Shown: in pieces, positions 1-11,256 of the stretch
Numbering within the stretch: the stretch's first letter is position 1
Layout: each line of letters starts with the position of its first letter
DNA from: Notospermus geniculatus
Lineage: Eukaryota > Nemertea > Pilidiophora > Heteronemertea > Lineidae
Assembly: GCA_002633025.1 (NCBI GenBank)
Contig: NMRB01000798.1
Location: 15,200-79,199 of the forward strand
Length of the DNA: 64,000 bases
Reading direction: 5' to 3'
The notes under the pieces: model-generated
What the model saw: the letters and a program-made list of their open reading frames with translations, nothing else
The model's database searches: none
Told to the model about the DNA's origin: nothing
Translations under genes and position numbers: made by a program

Positions 1-12
1 ATCCTTCTGTAG

Positions 13-3000
13 GTTGGTCTTTCGCCACGGATAGAATTCTCCACATCGACGACAGTACGAGAGACACCAACACCATACACAGATTCCTTCGAGTCATCAA
101 TCATGGGACTTGTAAGTAGCCTCAGTTTCCACTGATTATTCGGTAACTTGTTATTGTTCTGCATGAACTTTTCTCAAGAGCTAGGCCAGCTGTAATGGCT
201 TAGTAATATCAATAATGATGTTCTCCAGTCATGCCCTGCTACGTACATGTAAGTAAAAGGCTGCATGTTCTATGCTCCATTGTTGACATGATTGAGACTC
301 TGGTTGTCTGAGATAAAGTGAACATTGTCCCCTAATCACATTAAATGTAATTTATCATGCTGCAGCTCAACTTTTTTTCTATGACTCATGGAGTATTTGA
401 GACAATGCTTAAAGTAATCATTATGGAGACCATGCTTAGGTAATCCATTATTAAGATTGACAATAAAAATGAGAATTGATTGATTTAATGTAAGCTCTTA
501 GTCATTGATAATCCGCTTAGAATCGGACTTTAATTTTCTTGCCTACAATGAGTTGTGCATTAGTTCACATCACTTGGTTGAGTATTCTTACCAGGGACGG
601 TTTGGCCTTTGAGGCTGTTGTGCTGAATTGTCTCATATTCTGTTTCTTTATGGATTCACCAGGACTTGCCTCTCGCTTGTAATGGTCATGGAGGGACAAT
701 CATTCTCTGTGTTCAGATACATCAATAGCCTTGATTGTTAGGGATGTGCTCATGGGATGTTTTCAGACACATTGCATGATACTACAATCTATTGTGTGGT
801 TTCATTGTTTCCTCTTTGATGGCTATGAGTCATTTTCCTCATACATTATTCACAACCGTGTTAGGCTGTCAGTCTCAGCAACTGGCTCAGCATTTCTCTA
901 CTTCCACGCAACTGTGTTGTCTTTATTTGTCTTAATTGTCGTGTTACTGTTGTGGGACTTCATATTATTGTATCTTAAGAGAGGATGTGGCTACACTGGA
1001 TCTCACCATTGGATGCTGCCTCCATCACTTCTTACTCTGATTGTCCAGAGCGTGTCAGCCATGAAAAAGTCATCGATTGGCTGACCAAAGTATTTTCCAG
1101 TTTTACAAGAGACGGAACATTTTCATGATTCTTGGAATGGCTTGGATACTGCAACATGCAAACAGCCATATCCTTCTGTTGTCTGCTCTTGGCACTTCTC
1201 ATTCTGTCGTTGTGGTTATCTTTGCAACTCGGAGAATAATGTAAGTTCTCACAAAAACTTGACAAAGTGGGTGCTTTTGATGGGGCATCTGCCTCGTATT
1301 TCATGTATTTGGCCGTGAGGCGCCTGATGATATCATCACATGAATGTTGACAACATCCATGCTGTCGCTACTTTAACTTGTGCGTCCTCAGTGATTTCCA
1401 AACACTGGTACCGGTAACAGAGTTCCTTTCTCTTACAGGATGAAGTAACAATCAGGGTGCCGAGATCAAGAAGTCGTGTCAGGTAAGATTATCTCTTTTT
1501 GTTCATATAAAATTCTGGTTTTTGACTGCCACTTTGGAGTTCAACTTACCAGTACTTGTAAATGTGAAGTTTGCACTGGGTTTGAACTGGGGAAAGCAGT
1601 TTGATATGTAAAATTCCCTCTTGAGGGTAGTTGTGGGCTATGTCATGTACATGTAGCCTCAGAGGTGTGACCATTACCCTCCAAATGATGTCATGTAGCA
1701 AGTCAGATGCATATCATATTTTGTGTATTTTTTTGTGTAGTTTTTCCTCTGTTCCTATATTGCTTTTGACACCCAATTCTAATCACTAATTTTAAAGCAT
1801 TTTCTTTCCAATGCACCTCAAGCTTTCTTGCACAAATTAGTGGTTCACAGCTGACAGACTATTTGACCTAAGAACTTGTTGGACGTGGCTTCATTCCTGA
1901 CAGTGAATCATGATATGGGTAAATTGTTATTTGACATAAGGACACCAAGTGGGTATTCAGACCTGATATTGTGCCTCCAGAAGATATCTGTCAAAGCTCC
2001 AAGAATACGAATCACAAGATTTTCAAAATATTTTGGTTTGTCCAATTAATGATCCCTTTCCCTTTTTTGACCCTTCCTTTAACACATCCTTAATCTGCTT
2101 CTGTCGTCAACAGATTCTCAACTTCTCGCCTAATTTCTCCTACCTTCTGGTTTCCAGTCAGAGTCACAGACGGTCGCCAGAACCAGACGGAGAGGTCAAA
2201 CGTGGCTACCGACGTCCGACCTATTCCTCTCTTTTCCATTCCAGGTCACCATCACCTGCATTATGTGAGCGATTTGATGATATGAAGGTGCAGGATTTGG
2301 AATACCATGACGATGACCTGAAGCCACCATTTGTTGTACGTCAGGTAATCTAATGCACAAACTTTTAAAAAATTCAAACTTGCAAGACAAATCCGTGTGT
2401 GTGTGTCAGGCTGTTGTACCGACTGGGGTATGTTTTGTGCTGGTAGTGAGGTAGATTTCAGATGAATCAATGTATTATATATCAATGAATCTTGTATTTT
2501 TAGCTGGATCGAAGTTTAATAGGCCGTAAACCAGGTGCCCATCCACCAAAAACTTTCAAATCTGAACGTAAATTGGCTCGCAGTCAGAGTCCTCGAAGAG
2601 CACGATCAGTTTCACCATCAGGGAGGACAAAGATCACAAGAGGTGAGTGTCACTATGATTGACTCCATCCAGAGAGCTCTTCCAAACTTGGAAAGGGTCG
2701 GAGTTGTTGAGCCCCTGACGTGTGTAAATTTTGGACTTGCAGCTTCTGCAGTCCTCGCTCAGTCACATGTATTGAAGTCAATGATGAGCAGATGAAAGTT
2801 TTTATGAACAAGCTGAGCTGAATCACATGATTTGACATCACTGTTCTCAATCCTGTCATAAATTACGAATTGTCTTTTACCAGTACATGTAGTTTGATGT
2901 TAGATAACTGATTATCTGTTGTGTTGTAATGTGTGCATCCTCATAACCACAAACTGTACTAGAGTCATAGTAAGGTGAACTGGCATACCCACCCATAGAT

Positions 3001-6000
3001 CACAGCGTTGGGAGTGCAGGTATATTGCGATTTATTGTTTTCCTGGCCCTGTTGCAGAGCAGCATGGGTGGTGTGGTTGGCAGGCAGGGAGAGTGTGCAG
3101 AAGTGCACAAAATGACATGGGATGATTTCACAGACCAGCTACTGAGTGTGCTGATGGGCCAAAAAGAAATGCTCTGAGTGTCAGGAAAATGATTCGTAAT
3201 CTTCACAGATAATCGATCCTTCTGACAGACACCAGTCCTGACTGATATGTCTGGTCTCTCAGTCGTCATGAACTTGCCCTCGCAGCATTAGGAACATGTA
3301 CAGTACACGTAGTTTTGCCAGCACCACAAAACACAGGCGCGGATCCAAGGGGGGGGGCGCGCGGATCCAAGGGGGGGGCGCACCAGCCGCACGCCCCCCT
3401 TTCGGCCAAAAAATCTTTAAAATCGACCGTGAAATTCTGAAATTTGGAGCAAATCATTGAAATTCACCGCAGATTTCAATGTTTCTAGCGCAGTGCACCC
3501 CCTCTTTCCCGAAATCCTGGATCCGTTCCTGAAACAGTCTCCTCCACTAAGGTCGAGTTTGTTTTCAGCCTGAAGTTCTACCGTATTTCCATCTTTGTGA
3601 ACAATTCAACATGTTACTTGCAGATGCCCCCCAACAAGAAAAAAAGCCGTATCACCCCAGACCATGCACTGCATACAAAAATATCCAGGTTGTTATCCTT
3701 TGGGAGATTTGGCATGCTTTGCTCAGCTTCTCCTCATCTTCAGCCATGCATACACTCACAGCTGCGTAGGCATAAAGTTATCACAAGCAAGATGGCATTC
3801 ATTCCATTATGCACTTTTGCTTTCCCATCCAAAATGCAGAATAGAAAGTGACAGTAATTGACGATGAACATTGACCTTTCTGCATGATCCTGCTTTGGTC
3901 ATGCAACCTTGTTTAATCCTGTGTATCCAAAATGTAGCTTGACATAAACAAGTTTTGTCTTGCCTCTTGTAAATCCCAACAGAATTGGCAAGACAAATTC
4001 TTTTGTGAACTTTGAAATCCAACTGGAGATGTTGACCCTCTGGTTTCCTCCTGCATGGTGTAGATGAGCAGAAGCTTGGCTGCTATGTGGCCAATTCCAC
4101 ACATGTGCTGTACAGTTTGTTATAATGAGTGCTTGTGTCCAGGGTGATCTTGGGAATTCTAATACTGTTGCTCCACGGTCGTCAACCTCTTTACTGTTCA
4201 TTGGAGCTGAGGGTGACCTGGACTTAGTGGAACTCTGGAATGAGTCATGTCATTGATGGGAAATTGAAGGACACGGAAGTGGTCTGTTGAGGTCTGTGCA
4301 TGAACTGTGGCTCCTCATAAACGCTAAAGATGATGTCGGCCATGAGATCCTGCCAGAGGAACTTTTCTTATTGAAAACTTTAAGGACCATGCATCTTGGC
4401 TTCTCCTGGTTTTACAAAGTTAAAGAGGATGACTTGACAGGTGTAAGGTGTTCCTCTTCCAGTTGTAGTGCCAACATCAGTGTAAACCCTGCCAATACGA
4501 AGAAAACATTGCTCTTGTAGTTGTAAGCCTTGATGTGATTCCTTGCTGTTTCAATAGGGAGAGTTTCTCTCGGTTCTCTTCAACGTCATTTGCAGGGTGG
4601 CTTCTGGGTTCATTGGGGCTGAGAATGGTTGTATTTTACAACTGAGTGGCATCGTTGTCTCCATGATCCAAAATGTGGGAATTCCCATCCAAATTGTGGC
4701 AAATGAAACAGGTCTCTGGTAGTGATGAAGTCAGCCCTGTTCAAATGATGATGGAGAACTCTGCACACCTGTAATCTCTCTTCTCAGACTCATGTCTGAT
4801 TGACCCTTTTCTTCCTGTTGCTAAATGTAGTGTATTGTCCGCATTGCCTGTATCCCCACACCGACGCGAGCTGTAAGGTCTGCCAGCTGTATAAACGGTA
4901 TACCGGCCAGAGATATTGGGGACACAGGTATCACTACCATCCGTCTGGACACAGGCATATGCCAACGAAGGTAACAGTTCTTGACATGGTCGGAGGTGTA
5001 ATCAGTGGTCAGAATTGTCCTGGTTCATCGATGTGTAGGAAGAGGCAAGATGGAGGCTGGGGGAGATGGGTACATGTATAATTATAAGTACCATATACGG
5101 TAAAGAGGTCACGGGGTCGAATCCCGTTTGAGTCACCACGAGGACTTTTCAGCCAATGGTTACATCTCCTGTAATTTCCTCTGTCTTACTCACACCTATC
5201 CCTGCTTGCCGTGCACCAACATCTGCTTGACATACTCTATCCCCTCATCACCCCGGGGGTGACTCCTCTCTGCGTGTCCCACCTGCTCATTCTTGTTTTC
5301 CTTTTAGGCCGTTATGGGGTTTATGGTGGTGACAGTCCGTGGTATGGGACAAAGGTAACATGTAATCTTTCTTATGCTATAGATGTGGGTAATATACCCA
5401 TCACTATCAGAGTGGTGGTGCTCTGAAAATATCAAGGCCTGATATTCTTTAAATGTAACAGACTGATTCACACTGGCAGGGGAGGTTTTTTAGGGGCTGG
5501 TGGAAGGGGCTGTTTGTTCTTGTAGCATGTCTCAAGAAGTTCATGAACGAGCAATGCATGTAATGTCAACTCTTACTGCAGAAGCTGATGCTGAATTAAG
5601 CCCTGCAGTTGGATCACATGTGAAATCCAGCAGTATTAGCAGGGGTAGTCACTTATGAGCAGTAGGCCTATAGTTCTCACTGAATCGGGGCAACTCCTGT
5701 AAGAGTATGTGCCTTTAGAATCTTGTTGAGCTTGTACGTTTTGTGAAAGTGATGTGGCTGTATTCACAAGAGTTACCAGTATGTAGTTCTTGAACACCTT
5801 GCCTTGTTGTTGCTGGCCTCTTGTTGCCTGACAGTTACATGTAGTATAGAGAGCTACCTAGTGCAGAGAGTTAGTTTGGTCCTTGATATCCTTGGTCCTT
5901 AATATGTTCGGTCTAAATGTTGTGCCTAAAAAATTGCTCTTTGTTGCACAAAGTTTCATTTTACTAAAGTGGACATCACTACAAGTTGTAGGGCCAGCAT

Positions 6001-7733
6001 CATTCAATCCTTTAAGAATCTTGACAAAACTTGACTTGAGTCCTCTGTGCCGGCTCTTCATGTCATCAAGCTCATCCATCCGTGGTCAGCAGACAACAGC
6101 TCAACTTTTCCAACCACAGGGATGTCAACAGATCTTTAAACCAGCACTGATTGTTCCATTAGTAGACATTAGACAGGTTCCTGTATTTGCTGCCTACATA
6201 TCCTCTGCGGTCTGATATCTAACATCGGAATGGTCAAGCACGGTTGTGTAGGTGGGAAAGACGGGAAGGCAAATGTCCAGGACTTGACCCTCTCCTTGTC
6301 TTTTCAGGTGATCAGGTCTCCACGCACACGTGTTACCAGTGACTTGGATTATGGTAGGTGATATTTTCTGATCTAAAGGTATTGCTCCATGTGAGTTCTC
6401 TTATGCAAGTTGATAAGCCGATTTCTTTGTGGGCCTTAATCAATGGTCATGAGCACAAGGAGCAGGAAAGTGACCGATGGAGTATTTTCAGATTACCTTG
6501 TTGAGGACACTCTGCGGTTGGACCCTATGCCAGCCAAGCCGATTAGACGATTGCCCAGCCCCCCACCACTTCCACGATCTGCTCTCAGGGATAGATATGA
6601 TGATCGTCGTATTGTTGATCTGATTGATGAGAGGGTACAGGCAGCTATTGATAGGAACAGGATAGCACGTTATGTGAGTAGGATCAAGAAATGGGGTCAA
6701 AGGCCATCTAGCTGGTTCCAGCAAAACGGCCATCTATCAAAGTTGAGGGGAGGGCAGTCAATTTCGTATCTTAGGGCTGGTATCCAGTTTAGGTACAAGC
6801 AAATGCCCATCACAACACCATCATTCCCTTCATGGAAGTTCGGACTAAACCTCTGTGACCTCTCTAAATCAGATTGCTCATTTATAAACATCATACTCTT
6901 TTCAGGATTCTTTGTATGGATCACGTGACCTTGGCTACTCAACATCGAGTATTGGTTTGGATTCCCTCGACCGACTCGCTCTTGACTTCAACTCGGCTCG
7001 CCGCCGGAGGTATTACCCATAATTCCTCGTGTTGCGATATACAGGTTATTGTCTTCTTTTTGTTGCTTCTTGTTGGCTGTTCACCCTTTGACATGTGTCT
7101 GGATTGATCTTTTTTATCAACTCCTCACTTTTGGGATACTGCACAGTCTGTCAAAGGGTTTTCAGCTCAATCATTTATGCATGCCTGCTCATGATATCTC
7201 GTTAGCCTCAGATATCTCGTTGCATGTTCGCTCCATTCACTTTCAGTATTGGTTTCTGATTTGTGCATATCATAGCTGTTGTTTGTTGAATGGCTGGTGT
7301 TGTTGACCAATTTGTGAATTAGCATGTTAGAATGTAGACATACAGTTTTGGACTTGCATCAGGTGGTGGTTTTTCCAACGAAGTAATTCAGGACTTTGAC
7401 TACACACAGAATTCCATGTATGATCAATCAGTCTGGTCTAAATGTTCTCTCTTTCCTGTACATGACTGGTCACAACCAGATGGCAAACTTCAGACTTCTT
7501 TTGGTTTGAAAACAATGAGACTATCTTACAGTCATTGCCTTTACATTCATAAACTTCATTCTAAAACGATGCCATATTTTCATCCTTCCAGAAGACGACG
7601 AGAACTTGAAGAGTATTGGAAACAGAAGGCAGCCGATTTTCGATATGAACACATGCGCCAAAAGTTTAATAAAAGTTTAGATGATGCATATAGGAAACAG
7701 TATAGACGAGCTCGTACAACTTGGATAGATTAG
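13..7733 (+). CDS. Unrecognised Arg/Ser-rich protein with CX2C-X8-CX2C motif, 5'-partial
   Basis: I do not recognise this gene. Ten exons join in phase: 13-111, 1439-1482, 2158-2344, 2504-2642, 4831-4995, 5308-5354, 6308-6353, 6492-6673, 6906-7009 and 7592-7733 (TAG). All have AG/GT borders, and together they give about 384 residues; the true start lies upstream of the window. The first four exons encode Ser/Arg-rich, probably disordered sequence (RVPRSRSRVR, RSQSPRRARSVSPSGR). The fifth has CPHC, eight residues, then CKVC, a zinc-ribbon-like pair, followed by a His/Tyr-rich run. The eighth holds a Pro-rich run and RIVDLIDERVQAAIDR. The last is a highly charged, likely helical tail ending TTWID. 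The exon 5 donor is uncertain: 4970 is the stronger-looking site but breaks the frame, whereas 4995 keeps it, or a small exon was missed. The last six exons recur intact in the second copy, which supports their being coding. Confidence 0.72.
3334..3531. mobile_element. Short hAT-like MITE, copy 1 only
   Basis: A 198-bp insertion with terminal repeats CAGGCGCGGATCCA and, inverted, CAGGAACGGATCCA, flanked by AAACA on both sides. The second copy has a single uninterrupted AAAACA here. The left end carries a second tandem GCGGATCCAAGGGGGGGGCG. CAGG...GGATCCA ends resemble hAT non-autonomous elements, though the visible target duplication is 5 bp rather than 8. It lies in intron 4 of the unknown gene. 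Confidence 0.7.
5112..5124 (+). other. tRNA-type B-box remnant
   Basis: ggggtcgaatccc, followed within a few bases by gtttgagtcacca. It looks like the T-arm and acceptor end of a tRNA-derived repeat (second copy at 19151, gggtttgaatccc). No 5' half or A box is found, so it is not a functional tRNA. Confidence 0.35.
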
Positions 7734-8425
7734 TGCACGCATGATAGGCAGTGGTATACAATCATTTCCATTAGGCAGCGTGTGCCAAAAGGCTCCCTGG
7801 TTTTGTTCCTTTTCTCTTGCAAGAAATAGTACATCATGCTGGATATTAGAGTCGGCACTGACAGGTCAATTCCAGGCTTAAACCAGCTAGCATTGGAACC
7901 ATCTTGAGACTTCTCTTCTGCCAAAAGTGTTAAATATCCAGCCTACGAATCCAAGCCCAGGAAGAAATTCCCATCGCACAAAATTAATTCAGAGGTATAA
8001 TTTATGCCGTGTAACAATTTTTATCGTTATTCAAGATCTTGTTTATTACAGTAAAATGTATGTAATCTCTTTGTAATCTATTCATCCGGCCATTATTTTG
8101 TTGTAGATTGGTTACTGTGATATGTTCATTGTTGAACCTTGGGACCAAGTTACAGCCACCAGCATGAAGTACTGCTGTCGTGCTGACCTGTTGGATTTGA
8201 CCATCGGGAAGTCAACAGATAGGCTGAGAAAAACTTGAACTTACATATTAAGTTCAGTTCGTCGCCTCACTATATTCCCAGTACTTTTGATTCACTAATT
8301 GTAGAATTCAGTATCAGACTAGAATTCTTCTCCAAAATGATATCGTTTTAATATAGGTTAGTGATCAGTTTGCTTATTAATTATGGTTCCCGATCAATCA
8401 GATCGGGAACCATATTGTTTTTGGT

Positions 8426-8429
8426 CATG

Positions 8430-8468
<39 letters not shown>

Positions 8469-8490
8469 TGTGTGTGTGTCTGTGTATCTG
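8426..8490. repeat. (TG)n microsatellite
   Basis: Long run of gt dinucleotides with a few tct/atc interruptions, inside the insertion unique to copy 1. Confidence 0.9.
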
Positions 8491-8959
8491 TGTGTCCGGT
8501 CTGTCACACCTTCATATCTCATCTCCTTGAACAGCTAGAGCCTTGGAAACAAATCCTACCCCTAGGTTTGTCTACCTGGGCAATCCAATGAGCCAATAAT
8601 TTTCAATCTCAGATGTCTCCATCATGATGTAATCAACATATCGGACTTGATATTTTGTCTGTCACGCTTTTATCTGATGGCATAACTCGGCTCCTTCAAC
8701 ACCTACAGCAATGGAAATAAGTTCTACCCTTAGGTTTTCATACCTTAGGAATTGAATGGGCTGATTACTTTTGATGTGAGATGTTGGGATCATGGTGATA
8801 TCGATATCACGAATTTGATATTTTCAGATAACTTGCCATACTGTCAACTGAGCAACATGAAACAAGTCTTAGTTCATGCCTACTTATCCAAGGACTGGAC
8901 TATGTTGAAATTCTCAGCCTCAAGTGTCCGGGTGTTCGAAATATCATGAGATTTTGATA

Positions 8960-9640
8960 TATCAAACTTGATAATTTGAAATATCTCTGCCTGTGGTAAA
9001 GGTAGAGGCATGATATCACCCATACTTAGGTTATTGAGGATGCCCATTTCGATTATGCAATGACCTTGATGATCAGAGGTCAAGGTCAAGGTCAGAGGTC
9101 AAGGTCGAACTTGAAAATTTGAAATATCTCTGCCTGTGGTAGTGATAGAGACATGATATCACCCACACTTTAGGTTATTGAGGATGCACATTTCGATTAT
9201 GCAATGACCTTGATTGTCAGAGGTCAAGGTCAAGGTCAAACATGAAAAATTGTAATTTCTCTGCCTGTGGTCGAGATAGAGACATGATATCCCCCATACT
9301 TAGGTTATTGAGGATGCCCATTTCGATTATGTAATGACAATGATGATCAGAGGTCAAGGTCAAGGTCAAACTTGATAATTCGAAATTTCTCGGCCTTTGG
9401 TAAAGGTAGAGGCATGATATCACCCATACCTAGGTTATTGAGGATGCCCATTTCGATTATGCAATGACCTTGATGATCAGAGGTCAAGGTCAAGGTCATA
9501 CTTTGATAATTTGATATATCTCTGCCTATGGCAGAGGTGGAAGCATGATATCACCCACTATTAGGTTACTGAGGATGCCCATTTTGATTATGCAATGGCC
9601 TTGATGATCAGAGGTCAAGGTCAAGGTCAAACCTGATGAT
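8960..9640 (+). repeat. About 130-bp minisatellite, five units
   Basis: Units of about 130 bp each run from a ttgaaatatctctgcctgtgg-like start through atcaccca, cttaggttattgagg and atttcgattatgcaatg to agaggtcaaggtcaaggtca. Each unit carries at least one AGGTCAAGGTCA. Confidence 0.9.
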
Positions 9641-10307
9641 TTGATTTGAGCACATCAAAATGGCTGCCAGCAGGCTGCCTGTCATGCCTGTAAGGTCCTC
9701 TTAACAAGCGGGAACCATCAGACATTTACAATGTCATCTTGTTTGCTATTAAGTTAAGAAAGTGTTGACCACATATTATAGGTATAATATTTATTACAAA
9801 TAATGCAGTGTTATTTTTATACTTAGCATAGTCAAGACTTATTCCATCCAGACACTAGTTGAATGTTTTCCGATGTATGCTTTATTGTTTAAAATTATGA
9901 TAAGTTATATTGTTTGTAATAGTTTCTGATAACGAAAGGGACTTAATGGATTTTAACTATTATCATTACACAGGGTGTGTTGGATAGTGTCCCGTCAACA
10001 ATGGCTGTACTTGTTTCTGAAACACCCTGTCAAATCAAACTGTGTGTAGCTTCAATTGTCATGATTTTTAACGCCTGTTGTAGAAGAATGGTGTGAAATG
10101 ATCTCTGCAGTATGTCATCATGAAATCCAACATCTCCTGTCGCTGTGACAAGGAAGTGCTGTTCTACATAATGACAGAAGAAATGAATTTTTCGATCAAT
10201 TATTGTTATGCTAACTTCAATATTTCATGCCGTTGTTTGTCCATTGATGAAACTTTTGTCCATATAGTTGTTGATGTAGATATAATATAATCCTGTAATA
10301 AATTATT

Positions 10308-10523
10308 ATGAAGTTTAGAAGATATTTTGTTATTCAATTTCTGATCCTTTTATTCGACATGGATCAGGTATACTGCATTCACTCACAGCAAGTCAAACCA
10401 CAGGCAGTTGTATCGCCAATAGTGCCCGAGGCCCCTCAAAGTGAAGTTTATAACATACATGTACACCACAGAGTGGTGTTCACCGACAACATATATCAGA
10501 CACCAAGTGGAGCGAGTTATTGA
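10308..10523 (+). CDS. Possible short secreted peptide ORF, 71 aa
   Basis: ATG-to-TGA ORF starting MKFRRYFVIQFLILLF, which reads as a signal peptide (basic n-region, hydrophobic core, Cys soon after), followed by about 45 polar residues. It is kept in the second copy (23547-23762) with one replacement (Val to Ala) and at least one silent change. It lies downstream of the unknown gene and may simply be 3' UTR or spacer; no homology is recognised. Confidence 0.2.
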   Translation: MKFRRYFVIQFLILLFDMDQVYCIHSQQVKPQAVVSPIVPEAPQSEVYNIHVHHRVVFTDNIYQTPSGASY

Positions 10524-10960
10524 CAAATTGGTTGATACACGTGGCAGATCTGGAAATGGTGTAAATGCTTTAGAAATCTTATCAGTTCCCTCTTAGAACA
10601 TGTAGAATTTGATCAAATACAACAGCACAAGAACCACCAGCGACATCTATTGAGGCAATCAGGTGTTTGTCCCACAGCGCACTTTAGCCAATCAGGAACA
10701 CCTGTTCAAGACCAAGTGAATCATTTCAGCCCCTACATCTCTCCTGGTATATATACTGAGAATATGATCAGGGGCACGAGCATCAAGAACACGGGACCTG
10801 CCGCTTGTTGAGCGGACACTTATCTATCACTCACATCAGAACTCAAGAATGGAACAAACACCATTATTTTGTACTGAGTAAATCTTTTTATTGATGAATC
10901 CTCATTCGATTCTCATTGAACTCTGAATCAAAAACCAGTCTAACAACAAACTCGGGGGTA

Positions 10961-11055
10961 AGTTATGCCAGCTTCGTGTCAGCTTTGCCAGTTTCTCGTC
11001 AGCTATGCCAGTTTCACGTCAGCTATGCCAGTTTCATGTCAGCCATGCCAGCTGG
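10961..11055 (+). repeat. 20-bp tandem repeat between SMG9 and the unknown gene
   Basis: About four and a half copies of agctatgccagtttcacgtc with point differences. It is also present in the second copy at about 24212-24306, with the same unit number. Confidence 0.85.
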
Positions 11056-11256
11056 ATCTTCGTCAAGGATTCCTCCAAGCAAGCATCAAAGCATCCATCC
11101 ATCTGTAATATCTGGCGAGCTATCAACCACCAGTCAGTTCGTGAGTTCAGAAGATCCGAACACCTCACTTCACTCTCCACGACTGGTGTCCTCTGCCTCA
11201 CTCATGTTGCCAACACAATAGATTTGATCTGTACCTCTCATGACGAGCAATAACCT

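Larger units (their letters stand above)
8383..9757. mobile_element. 1.37-kb insertion with AGGTCA minisatellite, copy 1 only
   Basis: Absent from copy 2, where gcttattaatt joins directly to tgaaagtgttgacc. The element opens with ATGGTTCCCGATC, itself a 13-bp stem with a 5-nt loop (8383-8413). Near its right end is the inverse, CGGGAACCAT (to 9718). A (TG)n run and a five-unit minisatellite lie inside. It is flanked by imperfect direct copies of TTTGCTtATTAA. It has no coding capacity and lies downstream of the unknown gene's stop codon. Confidence 0.7.

Noticed and set aside
3899-4201. 100-codon minus-strand frame in the first duplicate
   Set aside because: Not maintained in copy 2 because of an indel; intronic, with no motifs.
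5101-5140. Functional tRNA gene
   Set aside because: Only a T-arm-like piece and a weak 3' end are present; no A box, anticodon arm or matching acceptor stem upstream.
8960-9640. CRISPR-like array
   Set aside because: The units are contiguous ~130-bp minisatellite repeats without unique spacers, in an animal genome.
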